This document shows, in pieces, positions 1 to 5,746 of a DNA stretch of 37,710 nt. Each line of letters starts with the position of its first letter. Position 1 is the first letter of the stretch. Under the pieces are notes generated by a model that had not been told where the DNA came from, searched no databases, and saw only the letters and a list, made by a program, of their open reading frames with translations. A program made the position numbers and the translations under genes. Source of the stretch: a virus; the IMG/VR virus record IMGVR_UViG_3300046001_001376, positions 1-37,710 of that record. The stretch is one strand, 5' to 3'.

Positions 1-76
1 GGCGATAATTTTAGGTACGGCAGTATCCACGGCGGTAATTTATTTTATCTATCAAATGTTTCACTGGAGAGATTAA
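1..76 (+). CDS. C-terminal fragment of tail-anchored membrane protein
   Basis: Only the last 24 codons are present, because the window begins inside the gene. The reading frame starts at base 2 and gives a hydrophobic segment (AIILGTAVSTAVIYFIYQMF) followed by HWRD and a TAA stop. The stop overlaps the ATG of the holin gene (TAATG). The full-length gene is at 36345-36866 at the other end of the window, and this stretch is identical to it. Confidence 0.85.
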   Translation, partial: AIILGTAVSTAVIYFIYQMFHWRD

Positions 77-486
77 TGCTTGGACTTGACGCGCTACTTA
101 CCGTTGGCGGTAAACTAATTGACAAACTAATTCCTGACCCTGAAGCTAAAGCTAAAGCACAAATGGATTTGGCTAAGATGGCGCAAGACGGCGAACTGGC
201 TAAAATTGCCAACGACGCCGACTTGTACAAGACTGAGCAAAACAATCTGACGCAGCGTATGCAGGCTGATATGGCGTCCGACAGCTGGCTGTCGAAGAAC
301 ATTCGCCCGTTAACGCTGATCTACATTCTTGTTGCGTATCTTGCGCTGGCTATCCTTGACGCGTCTGCGCTTGATATTGCGGACAGTTTTGTGCAACTGC
401 TAGGCCAATGGGGTATGTTGGTTATGTCCTTTTATTTTGGCGGGCGCACACTAGAAAAGATTATCGGCACAAAAAATGACAAATAA
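76..486 (+). CDS. Holin of the 3TM / gene-transfer-agent type
   Basis: A 136-residue inner-membrane protein expected to form the lesion that lets the endolysin reach the cell wall. The N-terminal half (about 1-75) is charged and helical, with PDPEAKAKAQMDLAKMAQDG typical of the GTA_holin_3TM family. Two hydrophobic segments follow, roughly 79-96 (LTLIYILVAYLALAILDA) and 108-125 (LLGQWGMLVMSFYFGG). The ending TLEKIIGTKNDK is also usual for the family. The gene sits directly before the endolysin and overlaps it by 11 bp, and its ATG overlaps the stop of the upstream membrane protein. The protein is identical to the right-end copy despite a dozen silent base changes. Family assignment is from remembered family features. 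Confidence 0.85.
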   Translation: MLGLDALLTVGGKLIDKLIPDPEAKAKAQMDLAKMAQDGELAKIANDADLYKTEQNNLTQRMQADMASDSWLSKNIRPLTLIYILVAYLALAILDASALDIADSFVQLLGQWGMLVMSFYFGGRTLEKIIGTKNDK

Positions 487-898
487 CTTTACCCTTGCAG
501 AACTGACGCACACGGATCACCGCGCGTTTGACAACACGCCGAACGAAGCGGAACGGGCTAACTTGCAACGACTGGCGGAGTTTCTGGAGTCGGTCAAGAC
601 GACTTTGGGTAATAAGCCAATCATCGTCAACAGCGCCTTCAGAAGCAAACAGGTAAACGATGCTGTTGGCTCTAAAGACAGCAGCCAGCATCGCAACGGT
701 TGCGCTGCCGACATTCGTGTGCCTGGTATGAAGCCCGACGAAGTTGTGCGGGCTATCATTGCCGCTAAACTGCCGTTCGATCAGATAATCCGTGAGTTTG
801 ACGCTTGGACCCATGTAAGTATTCCTAACACCGCAACGGCTAAACCGCGCGGGTCTAAGTTAATCATTGACCGCCAAGGGGCGCGAGCTTTTGTTTAA
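476..898 (+). CDS. Endolysin, M15-family peptidoglycan peptidase
   Basis: A 140-residue zinc peptidase expected to cleave peptidoglycan stem peptides during lysis. The M15_3 signature is complete: SAFRS at 53-57, then SQHRNGCAAD, in which H72 and D79 are likely zinc ligands, and WTHVSI, in which H113 is the third ligand with E107 as candidate catalytic residue. There is no signal peptide, so export depends on the adjacent holin. The start overlaps the holin stop by 11 bp and no strong Shine-Dalgarno is visible, suggesting coupling. This copy has R27 and E35 where the right-end copy has L27 and Q35; neither is in the active site. The 3' end overlaps a convergent minus-strand gene by 35 bp. Confidence 0.92.
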   Translation: MTNNFTLAELTHTDHRAFDNTPNEAERANLQRLAEFLESVKTTLGNKPIIVNSAFRSKQVNDAVGSKDSSQHRNGCAADIRVPGMKPDEVVRAIIAAKLPFDQIIREFDAWTHVSIPNTATAKPRGSKLIIDRQGARAFV

Positions 899-1064
899 TG
901 CTTTGCGGCACTTTAGGCTTGGGACACCAACCTAAACAGTCGTCGCTCCAATTGCCTACAATCAACACGCCGCCAGGATTAAGCAGCAACAAGCTGACTG
1001 CTCTTGGCGGCGGTTCATTGTCAGGGTCACGAAAATACAGTTCGTCAGTCGTTATCTGCTTCAT
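864..1064 (-). CDS. Small conserved phage protein, unknown function
   Basis: A 66-residue protein of unknown function and the last gene of the leftward early cassette. It has the pattern LYFRDPDNEPPPRAVSLLLL followed by NPGGVLIVGNWSDDCLGWCPKPKVP, which I recall from small proteins of many proteobacterial phages. It is probably a compact beta-rich fold. No membrane segment or catalytic motif is visible. Its 3' end lies 35 bp inside the endolysin gene on the opposite strand, and no terminator is evident between the two. Its start overlaps the upstream gene by 20 bp. Confidence 0.75.
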   Translation of the reverse strand: MKQITTDELYFRDPDNEPPPRAVSLLLLNPGGVLIVGNWSDDCLGWCPKPKVPQSIKQKLAPLGGQ

Positions 1065-1233
1065 TTATTAGCCTTTGTAAATAGATAGCCAAATCCATTG
1101 CTTCTTCCTGCGCATGAATTAACCATTGCTTTTGCGTCAGGTCGGTACGTTCTGTAGTAACGCCGTATTTACGCAATCCAATCTCAGCACGGCGCGTCAT
1201 CTTGTTAGTGACTGCGTCTACATTTTTATCCAC
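1045..1233 (-). CDS. Small MazG-like helical protein
   Basis: A 62-residue mostly helical protein. The pattern RAEIGLRKYGVTTERTDLT followed by W-x-x-HAQEEAMDLAIYLQRLI resembles short phage relatives of the MazG/all-alpha NTP pyrophosphohydrolase superfamily. In that fold an E-E-x-x-D group binds magnesium, and EEAMD could supply it. The protein is much shorter than an active MazG domain, so hydrolysis of nucleotides is only a suggestion. It overlaps both neighbours (20 and 8 bp), as is usual in this cassette. Confidence 0.7.
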   Translation of the reverse strand: MDKNVDAVTNKMTRRAEIGLRKYGVTTERTDLTQKQWLIHAQEEAMDLAIYLQRLINEADND

Positions 1234-1654
1234 TATTTTTATCCTTTAGCTTGGCTTCAATTGCGCGGGCAAATGTTTGAACAGCGTGCATCGGGTCGAA
1301 TTCATAGCAGCCGTTTACCCATATTTCGCTAACCTGATCTCGCGTCAGCCCTACCCATTCGCGCTGTGGAACCATTCTTTTACCGTCAGACACACGCTTT
1401 ACTTTGCCTTCGTTCCAATCTTTTATAAACTCGGCTTCGTAATCCGGTTCAGGCTGCGTTTTTGGACACTGCTTACAATACCCGCCAATACCGCACTGCC
1501 CGCCATCGCATTCTGCTTGTTCAGGCTGCGCTAGTGCTGCGCGTAGTGCTTCGATTGCAGCCCATCCGTAGCCAGCCCATGACGTATACACTTTCCCATC
1601 AACGGCTGGTATCAGCGCATCCAGCGCCATCTGCATCACTTCTTTGTCAGTCAT
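1226..1654 (-). CDS. Phage early protein with ALAQPE linker, paralogue of next gene
   Basis: A 142-residue protein of unknown function. It begins MTDKEVMQMALDALIP, has an AIEALRAALAQPEQ segment near residue 35-45, and then a cysteine-rich stretch (CDGGQCGIGGYCKQC) that could bind a metal. It ends with EWVGLTRDQVSEIW and AIEAKLKDKN. This N-terminal helix plus ALAQPE linker plus GLTxxE/Q plus IEAKLK layout is widespread in proteobacterial phages. The same layout occurs in the gene immediately upstream (1651-2052), which lacks the cysteine stretch. The start overlaps that gene's stop by ATGA. Confidence 0.75.
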   Translation of the reverse strand: MTDKEVMQMALDALIPAVDGKVYTSWAGYGWAAIEALRAALAQPEQAECDGGQCGIGGYCKQCPKTQPEPDYEAEFIKDWNEGKVKRVSDGKRMVPQREWVGLTRDQVSEIWVNGCYEFDPMHAVQTFARAIEAKLKDKNSG

Positions 1655-2052
1655 GTGTTCTTCTCCTTTAGCTTTGCTTCGATGTCATGGGCATAATCTA
1701 AAGTATTAAAAAAATAGTTCGTAACGCGTTTTTCTGCCATCAATTCATATTCATCATCCGTCAGCCCTGCCCATTCTTTTGCTGGTGGTGCTGTGTAGAG
1801 TGGGATGCAGTCCGTTTTGTCGCTTACTAAAACTGGACGCGGCTTAACAACTAAATCGTCACAATCAATCAATGGAGTGCCATCAAGTTCTGTCAGCATC
1901 CACGCCACAGGCTCCGGTTCAGGCTGCGCTAGTGCTGCGCGTAGGGTTTGAATTGTTTCTAAAGTACGTTCTGTACTACCTGGAATCCAACCACTCGATG
2001 GTAAAAGTAAAAGCGTATTAAGCGCCATTCGTATTACGTCTTTATCAGTCAT
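1651..2052 (-). CDS. Phage early protein with ALAQPE linker, tandem paralogue
   Basis: I start this gene at base 2052 (MTDKDVIRMALNTLLLL), giving 133 residues. A strong AAAGGA lies 7 bases upstream, the start overlaps the upstream stop by 8 bp, and the protein then aligns with its neighbour. A longer open frame to 2247 only runs over the upstream gene. Layout: N-terminal helix, TLETIQTLRAALAQPEPEPVAWM, a central region with YTAPP, then EWAGLTDDEYELM and a DIEAKLKEKNT end. Function is unknown. A 27-bp stretch coding for the linker (1919-1945) is identical to 1520-1546 in the neighbouring paralogue. Confidence 0.75.
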   Translation of the reverse strand: MTDKDVIRMALNTLLLLPSSGWIPGSTERTLETIQTLRAALAQPEPEPVAWMLTELDGTPLIDCDDLVVKPRPVLVSDKTDCIPLYTAPPAKEWAGLTDDEYELMAEKRVTNYFFNTLDYAHDIEAKLKEKNT

Positions 2053-2257
2053 TTTTTTTCCTTTCGCGAATAACTTCAGAACAATCACATTCGTAACGCG
2101 GATCATGAATAGCTGTTTGCCACTCCTCTGCCACCTTCGCACATTCCTCGCGCTCTGCATTCTTGATTGTGATAATAAACGCCGCCAAATCCTCGGCTGT
2201 GAATGCGTAAATTCCGTATTCATTTCGCGCTGTCTTGATAATTTCATCTATTGTCAT
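2045..2257 (-). CDS. Small phage protein with EREECAKV motif
   Basis: A 70-residue protein that starts MTIDEIIKTARNEYG and carries ITIKNAEREECAKVAEEW, a pattern I recognise from many short hypothetical phage proteins in proteobacteria. It ends with a basic RERKKND tail and contains three cysteines (39, 57, 59), the last two in the sequence ECDCS. It is probably soluble and helical. Function is unknown. It overlaps the flanking genes by 4 and 8 bp. Confidence 0.75.
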   Translation of the reverse strand: MTIDEIIKTARNEYGIYAFTAEDLAAFIITIKNAEREECAKVAEEWQTAIHDPRYECDCSEVIRERKKND

Positions 2258-2478
2258 TCTTCCCCCTCCTTCATATAGTTCATTAATTCAGCGTTAAGTT
2301 TTGCTCTAGCCCATTTCTTCTCGCCTTCCATCAGCATTAGAGCCAGCGAGAACTGCACGAAGTTTTGCAACATATCAAGATCGATCTCGTTTACATCGCC
2401 AGCCCTGATGTTCCTGATCGTGCGCATCGCCTCTTTTCTGGTGTGCCCTACTTTGTTACGCCATAGCGGGTCAGGCAT
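2254..2478 (-). CDS. Small helical phage protein, unknown
   Basis: The start is placed at 2478 (MPDPLWRNKVGHTRKEA), giving 74 residues. An AGAGG Shine-Dalgarno lies just upstream, and the start overlaps the upstream stop by 8 bp; the longer frame to 2550 runs inside the upstream gene. The protein is mainly helical, with a hydrophobic amphipathic stretch LDMLQNFVQFSLALMLMEGE that is too polar for a clear membrane span. No known domain is recognised. Confidence 0.65.
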   Translation of the reverse strand: MPDPLWRNKVGHTRKEAMRTIRNIRAGDVNEIDLDMLQNFVQFSLALMLMEGEKKWARAKLNAELMNYMKEGEE

Positions 2479-2767
2479 GTAAAACCTCTGCTGATTTAAG
2501 TTTGCCTGTCTCGCCGTCATAAACAAGTCGCAAATTATGGGGCGCAACATTAGTCGGTTCTAAAAAATGTGGCATACAAAACATATTGGTGTGCATATAT
2601 GTCCTTAAAACGTAAATAAAATCAGGTTTTGGCTCAGGCTTGATGCGGTACTCCACACCTTCTATCCATGTAGGGTTGCAATCCGTCCAACCAATTGCCA
2701 TATGTATTTGAATCTCAGCACCATCAGCCCAAGCCTTGATTAGCTCTGCGTGTTTGTGTGGTTTCAT
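2471..2767 (-). CDS. HKHAELIKAWADGAEIQ-type phage protein
   Basis: A 98-residue protein of unknown function. The N-terminal pattern HKHAELIKAWADGAEIQ followed by WTDCNPTWIEGVEYRIKPEPK is common in proteobacterial phages and prophages. The tryptophan- and aromatic-rich core suggests a small beta fold. Its start overlaps the stop of the upstream HTH gene by ATGA. No catalytic residues can be named. Confidence 0.75.
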   Translation of the reverse strand: MKPHKHAELIKAWADGAEIQIHMAIGWTDCNPTWIEGVEYRIKPEPKPDFIYVLRTYMHTNMFCMPHFLEPTNVAPHNLRLVYDGETGKLKSAEVLHA

Positions 2768-3024
2768 TTCAGTAGCTCCCGAATCTTTTCAATAGGCATC
2801 TTGGTCGCATCGTATACAGCCAATATCAGCGTAGAACTTACCGGCACAAATCCGTTGCGTATGCGGCTAATGACTGGCGGCGTGGTATTAAGCAAATGCG
2901 CGATAGCGGCGTCATTCTTAAACTTGTAAAAATTAATCAAGCAATCCAACAATTTGTGTGGCTTTTTCATATACGGTTTTCTTTCTTTTTTAGGTCGCAT
3001 CTCTGGTGCTTGAATTATCGGCAT
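2764..3024 (-). CDS. Small helix-turn-helix DNA-binding protein
   Basis: An 86-residue protein with a Cro/CI-like helix-turn-helix: FKNDAAIAHLLNTTPPVISRIRNG (about residues 35-58), followed by PVSSTLILAVYDATKMPIEKIRELL. It may act as a transcription regulator. I recall close relatives in Betaproteobacteria and their phages that start near MKKPHKLLD, so an internal start at 2970 (68 residues) is possible. The start at 3024 keeps the overlap (10 bp with the upstream gene) seen throughout this cassette. Neither start has a strong Shine-Dalgarno. Operator sites cannot be assigned from sequence alone. Confidence 0.75.
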   Translation of the reverse strand: MPIIQAPEMRPKKERKPYMKKPHKLLDCLINFYKFKNDAAIAHLLNTTPPVISRIRNGFVPVSSTLILAVYDATKMPIEKIRELLK

Positions 3025-3179
3025 ATTTTTTTCTTAACATCTTTCAGGTTGGCTTCAAATAACCATGCTACGCACTGCTGGTCGGTTGTCTTAACTACTA
3101 GCGGCGGTGGTGCTGGCGGCGTTGTACCCATCCAAAAACCAGCCGCTAATGACGTAACAATAATTAATATGTACTTCAT
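3015..3179 (-). CDS. 54-residue small membrane or exported protein
   Basis: A short gene supported by its exact ATGA overlap with the upstream gene (ATG at 3179, upstream stop at 3176-3178) and by a GGAAAG upstream. The protein begins MKYILIIVTSLAAGFWMGTT, a single hydrophobic N-terminal segment that could be a membrane anchor or signal peptide. A proline-rich stretch PPAPPP follows, then a short soluble tail with two cysteines and a basic end (KDVKKKICR). There is no lipobox. Function is unknown; an inner-membrane role during early infection is a guess. Confidence 0.6.
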   Translation of the reverse strand: MKYILIIVTSLAAGFWMGTTPPAPPPLVVKTTDQQCVAWLFEANLKDVKKKICR

Positions 3180-3358
3180 AACCGCAACAACTTTCCCATA
3201 AACTTTTCCAAAATATTAATGTTGTACGGGTTAATGCCCAACATAATGTCCTGTATAAACTGTTCTTCTGGACTGACGTTGCGCTGGTATATGTCCTGCG
3301 CGTAATGGGCGCCAATCTTTGGCGGTGGCTCTTTAATAAATTGACCGTTTACTAGCAT
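3176..3358 (-). CDS. Small phage protein, unknown
   Basis: The start is set at 3358 (MLVNGQFIKEPPPKIG), giving 60 residues, because a GAGGA motif lies 8 bases upstream. The longer start at 3373 lacks a ribosome site and overlaps the upstream gene by 41 bp instead of 26. The protein contains KIGAHYAQDIYQRNVSPEEQFIQDIMLG and ends in a basic, hydrophobic helix (ILEKFMGKLLRL). No domain is recognised. It is coupled to the next gene by an ATGA overlap. Confidence 0.6.
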   Translation of the reverse strand: MLVNGQFIKEPPPKIGAHYAQDIYQRNVSPEEQFIQDIMLGINPYNINILEKFMGKLLRL

Positions 3359-3572
3359 TTTGTGTGTCCTCATTAAGTCTGCGTGTCTCTACTTTACGGC
3401 GCTTTAATATGGCCGCTTCAGTTTCCGTATATACGTCTTTTAAAAAACCCATAAACTGTTCTGCGGTATAAAACTGTTGATTGCACAGCTCACAACGTCG
3501 CTGGCGCCGAACATAGTCCACATACATTCGCGTGTTTATAACGCTAGTTTTCCCGCCGCATTTGCATTTCAT
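3333..3572 (-). CDS. NrdR-like zinc-ribbon protein
   Basis: A 79-residue protein with a zinc ribbon at its N-terminus: C3 and C5 in MKCKCGGK, then RRQRRCELCNQQF with C27 and C30. The spacing and the basic run before the second pair resemble the N-terminal ribbon of the regulator NrdR, but the ATP-cone domain is absent. DNA binding and a role in transcription are therefore plausible but unproven. The rest (YTAEQFMGFLKDVYTETEAAILKRRKVETRR) is helical and basic. It overlaps the upstream gene by ATGA. Confidence 0.75.
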   Translation of the reverse strand: MKCKCGGKTSVINTRMYVDYVRRQRRCELCNQQFYTAEQFMGFLKDVYTETEAAILKRRKVETRRLNEDTQNASKRSIY

Positions 3573-3760
3573 GGCCGCTCTGCCTCACCTAAAATTTCGA
3601 CACGCTCTCGTGCCGCGCGTAAAGATGTGTACCGTTGATGCAGCCGTTGCAGCATCGACACGCGACGTTCGCCAGCGCGTTCCTTATTCAGCAAAGCCAG
3701 AACTTGATTTTCGTTCATGCCACTAATTTCGTCATTCAAACTACGCCAGGTATGGTTCAA
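3569..3760 (-). CDS. Small helical basic protein, TTG start
   Basis: The best start is a TTG at 3760, preceded by GGAG 7 bases upstream, giving 63 residues (MNHTWRSLNDEISGMNENQ). An internal ATG at 3718 has no ribosome site. The protein is highly charged and helical (NKERAGERRVSMLQRLHQRYTSLRAARERVE), resembling a short coiled coil. Function is unknown. Its start overlaps the upstream 51-residue gene by 20 bp and its stop overlaps the next start by ATGA. Confidence 0.6.
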   Translation of the reverse strand: MNHTWRSLNDEISGMNENQVLALLNKERAGERRVSMLQRLHQRYTSLRAARERVEILGEAERP

Positions 3761-3896
3761 TTTTCTTCTCCAATAAGGTTATACTTTTTTCTAATCTAAC
3801 TACTGCACGATTTGCTGCGTTAGCCGTCCGCCGGCGTTGCGTCAAAACAGCTTTAGCTGTCTTTAACTGCGCCTTGTAAAGTTCTAGCCTGTTCAT
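3741..3896 (-). CDS. 51-residue coiled-coil protein
   Basis: A short gene revealed by an exact ATGA overlap with the helicase stop (ATG at 3896, TGA at 3893-3895). The product begins MNRLELYKAQLKTAKAVL and continues as one basic helix with heptad-like leucines (RLEKSITLLEKKIEPYLA). It is probably a small coiled coil, perhaps a partner of the helicase or of the next small helical protein. The frame has phage-like codon use and no internal stop. Function is unknown. Confidence 0.55.
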   Translation of the reverse strand: MNRLELYKAQLKTAKAVLTQRRRTANAANRAVVRLEKSITLLEKKIEPYLA

Positions 3897-5230
3897 TTAA
3901 GTTCTTCCATTGCTATGTCGGATATTGCGCGTTTGTCGTGTAAGGCCGCGTAAATGCGCTCGTCTACTGTTTTGTTCGTGAGCATGATGTAACACCATAC
4001 ATCGTGCTTTTGTCCGCTGCGATGCAGGCGTCCGATTGTTTGCTCGTAAAGCTCCAGGCTCCACGGCAACGACAGAAACACCATTCGACAGCCTCCGTGT
4101 TGTAAGTTAAGTCCGTGGCCGGCGCTTTTCGGGTGGACAAGTAATAGTTCCACTTGCCCCGCGTTCCACCGCTCAATAGCGTTACTATCGTCCAGCGTAA
4201 CCGCGCTCGGATAGCGTCTTTTAAGTTCCTCCAATTCCTCTTTATATGTGTACGCAATAATCGTATTCGCACGTTGGTTCTCCTGTAGTAATTCATCAAG
4301 CCGATCAAATTTGTGTGTGCTAAACCAAATCGGCGTCTGTGTCGTAATAAACTTGCCTGGCACTGCACTGGCAACCTTAACCGTGTCGTAGATAAAGCCA
4401 GATGCCATCTGTTGCAACTTGCCGGTGACCACTGCTGCGTTGGCCGCAATAACTTTTGCCGTAGGGAATTGCAGCACAAACTCTTGTTTCATTTCCTTGT
4501 ACGCTTCCATCGGCATATCGCAACGCACTTCTACCGTGTGCAGTTGCGGCAGCTTGTCCTTGTATTCGCCAGCGTCCAGCACAAACGTCGCTGGTTTGAT
4601 ACGCTGCATGACCTGCTCAAGCGCGCCGACGCGCGGCGCCCACTCGCCAAAGTCTTTATTGATTAACACAAAGTATTGCTGCATGAACGCACCTTTAGCG
4701 CGGCCAAGCAATTGCTGGTCAACGATCTTGCACTGACCGAATACGTCCTCAAGGCCGTTGCTGGTAAAGCTGCCGGTCAAACCCCAACGAATCTTGCAGT
4801 CCAATACTTTGTTCAGCGCCTTAAAGCGCGCGCCTGACGGGTTCTTTAGTTTGGTCAACTCATCAAATACAATGCCGTCAAAACCAGCAACGCCGTATTC
4901 AGACAGCCATTGCAAATTGTCGTAATTCGTAACCACTACATCGGCAACGCCTGACATGGCGCGCTCGCGTTGGTTTGGCGTGCCTATCGCAACGGCAAGT
5001 GTTAATGCAGGCGCCCACTTCGGCGCTTCGACCGGCCATACGTCAGTGCAGACGCGCTTAGGTGCGATAACTAAAAACCGTTTAACGTGTTTGTCTTTAA
5101 TCATTGCCTGCATGGCTGTCAGCGTGATTGCGGTTTTGCCTGCGCCCACTGGCGCAAGTATCATGGCGCGGTCGTGTGCAAACAGAAAATCTGCCGCGTT
5201 ATTTTGATAAGGTCGTAATGAAAGTGTCAA
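3893..5230 (-). CDS. SNF2-like DEAD/DEAH-box helicase
   Basis: A 445-residue superfamily 2 ATPase of the SNF2 type found in phage replication and early regions. An LRPYQ motif lies at residues 5-9, Walker A PVGAGKT at 27-33, motif II as DELT at 123-126 (a usual phage variant of DEAH), LTGSF near 155, and motif VI QTIGRLHRSGQKHDV near 405-420. It probably translocates on double-stranded DNA. It is encoded directly after a VRR-NUC nuclease and overlaps it by 32 bp, a common phage pair that suggests joint action. The start appears to be TTG at 5230, which keeps the LRPYQ motif; the nearest in-frame ATG (residue 23) would remove it. A GAAAGA upstream is a weak ribosome site. Confidence 0.93.
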   Translation of the reverse strand: MTLSLRPYQNNAADFLFAHDRAMILAPVGAGKTAITLTAMQAMIKDKHVKRFLVIAPKRVCTDVWPVEAPKWAPALTLAVAIGTPNQRERAMSGVADVVVTNYDNLQWLSEYGVAGFDGIVFDELTKLKNPSGARFKALNKVLDCKIRWGLTGSFTSNGLEDVFGQCKIVDQQLLGRAKGAFMQQYFVLINKDFGEWAPRVGALEQVMQRIKPATFVLDAGEYKDKLPQLHTVEVRCDMPMEAYKEMKQEFVLQFPTAKVIAANAAVVTGKLQQMASGFIYDTVKVASAVPGKFITTQTPIWFSTHKFDRLDELLQENQRANTIIAYTYKEELEELKRRYPSAVTLDDSNAIERWNAGQVELLLVHPKSAGHGLNLQHGGCRMVFLSLPWSLELYEQTIGRLHRSGQKHDVWCYIMLTNKTVDERIYAALHDKRAISDIAMEELK

Positions 5231-5477
5231 TTTGTTCTTTCGTCCATAGACAAGCGTAATTCTGATTTAACAACTTCATGTCGGCAGCAAACAACTTTTG
5301 CAGTTCGCTTAACTTGCCGCCTTTGGTTTTCAATTCAACAAACCATGTCGAACCGTCTGGCAAGCAAGCTATTCGGTCTGCTACACCTTTGCGTCCAGGT
5401 GACGTGAACTTCCACGCTTTGCCGCCTTGACGCTCGACTGCCCAAACAAAGTATTTTTCGATTTCTTTTTCTAACAT
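5199..5477 (-). CDS. VRR-NUC domain nuclease
   Basis: A 92-residue stand-alone VRR-NUC domain, a PD-(D/E)XK-type nuclease related to the Holliday-junction resolvase/FAN1 nuclease domain. Key residues are visible: E5 near the N-terminus, GVADRI with D34, FVELKTKGGKLSELQ with E48 and K50, and Q60 in the following helix. The length is normal for phage single-domain members. It is the first gene of the leftward cassette and precedes the SNF2-like helicase, suggesting a branch-processing helicase-nuclease pair. No Shine-Dalgarno is visible before the ATG at 5477. A candidate promoter at 5484-5512 would start transcription at or next to the ATG. Confidence 0.92.
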   Translation of the reverse strand: MLEKEIEKYFVWAVERQGGKAWKFTSPGRKGVADRIACLPDGSTWFVELKTKGGKLSELQKLFAADMKLLNQNYACLWTKEQIDTFITTLSK

Positions 5478-5483
5478 GACCGA

Positions 5484-5512
5484 AATATATACGCTAAAAA
5501 AGTCTTTGACAA
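5484..5512 (-). promoter_or_regulatory. Leftward sigma-70-like early promoter
   Basis: On the minus strand TTGTCA (5512-5507), a 17-base spacer and TATATT (5489-5484) make a reasonable promoter for the leftward early cassette. Its -35 box overlaps that of the rightward promoter by five bases. Initiation would fall near 5477, the first base of the VRR-NUC ATG, implying a leaderless message. Confidence 0.5.
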
Positions 5513-5533
5513 GCTTTATTTTTGTGCTATTCT
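5506..5533 (+). promoter_or_regulatory. Rightward sigma-70-like early promoter
   Basis: TTGACA at 5506-5511, a 16-base spacer and TATTCT at 5528-5533 form a likely promoter for the replication module. The first gene starts at 5564 with AAGG six bases upstream. It shares its -35 region with the divergent leftward promoter, so the two may compete for RNA polymerase. Confidence 0.6.
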
Positions 5534-5563
5534 AATTGCTCACACACTACATTAAGGTAAATT

Positions 5564-5746
5564 ATGAAAATCTCAGATAACCCAGATGTTTTAGTAACAA
5601 CATCCATTAGCGGGCATATCTACTTGCTGGAATCGTTTACTATTAAGAATAAACGCTTTGCCGAATTTCTTGGTGATTTGATTATGCTTTACCCTGATGG
5701 CAGCACCAAAGGCAAAGCCTACCCAGTGAAATGGGAGGCTCTGTGA
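5564..5746 (+). CDS. Small phage protein, unknown
   Basis: A 60-residue soluble protein (MKISDNPDVLVTTSISGHIY to YPVKWEAL) at the head of the rightward replication operon. It has an AAGG ribosome site and follows a good promoter. It looks like a mixed alpha/beta mini-protein, with no recognised domain. Its stop overlaps the next start as GTGA. Position suggests an early function. Confidence 0.65.
   Translation: MKISDNPDVLVTTSISGHIYLLESFTIKNKRFAEFLGDLIMLYPDGSTKGKAYPVKWEAL

Larger units (their letters stand above)
1..920. repeat. Left copy of near-identical 920-bp end repeat
   Basis: This segment recurs at 36791-37710 with an offset of 36790, 19 base substitutions and no insertion or deletion (about 97.9% identity). 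It covers the end of a membrane protein gene, the whole holin and endolysin genes and the 3' end of a minus-strand gene. Seventeen differences are silent and two change the endolysin (R27L and E35Q in the right copy). True direct terminal repeats are copied from each other and are normally identical. The overlap is therefore better explained by an assembly that ran round a circular or circularly permuted genome and joined two strain variants. Confidence 0.95.

Noticed and set aside
45-302. Minus-strand open frame opposite the holin gene, repeated at 36835-37092
   Set aside because: It mirrors the holin codons, has no ribosome site, and the base differences between the two copies are silent in the holin frame, which shows which strand is under selection.
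1-920. True direct terminal repeats of a linear genome
   Set aside because: The copies differ at 19 positions and end inside genes; packaged terminal repeats should be identical.
2053-2247. N-terminal extension of the gene at 1651-2052
   Set aside because: It runs antisense-free but out of frame over the neighbouring 70-residue gene, and a clear AAAGGA-ATG start exists at 2052.
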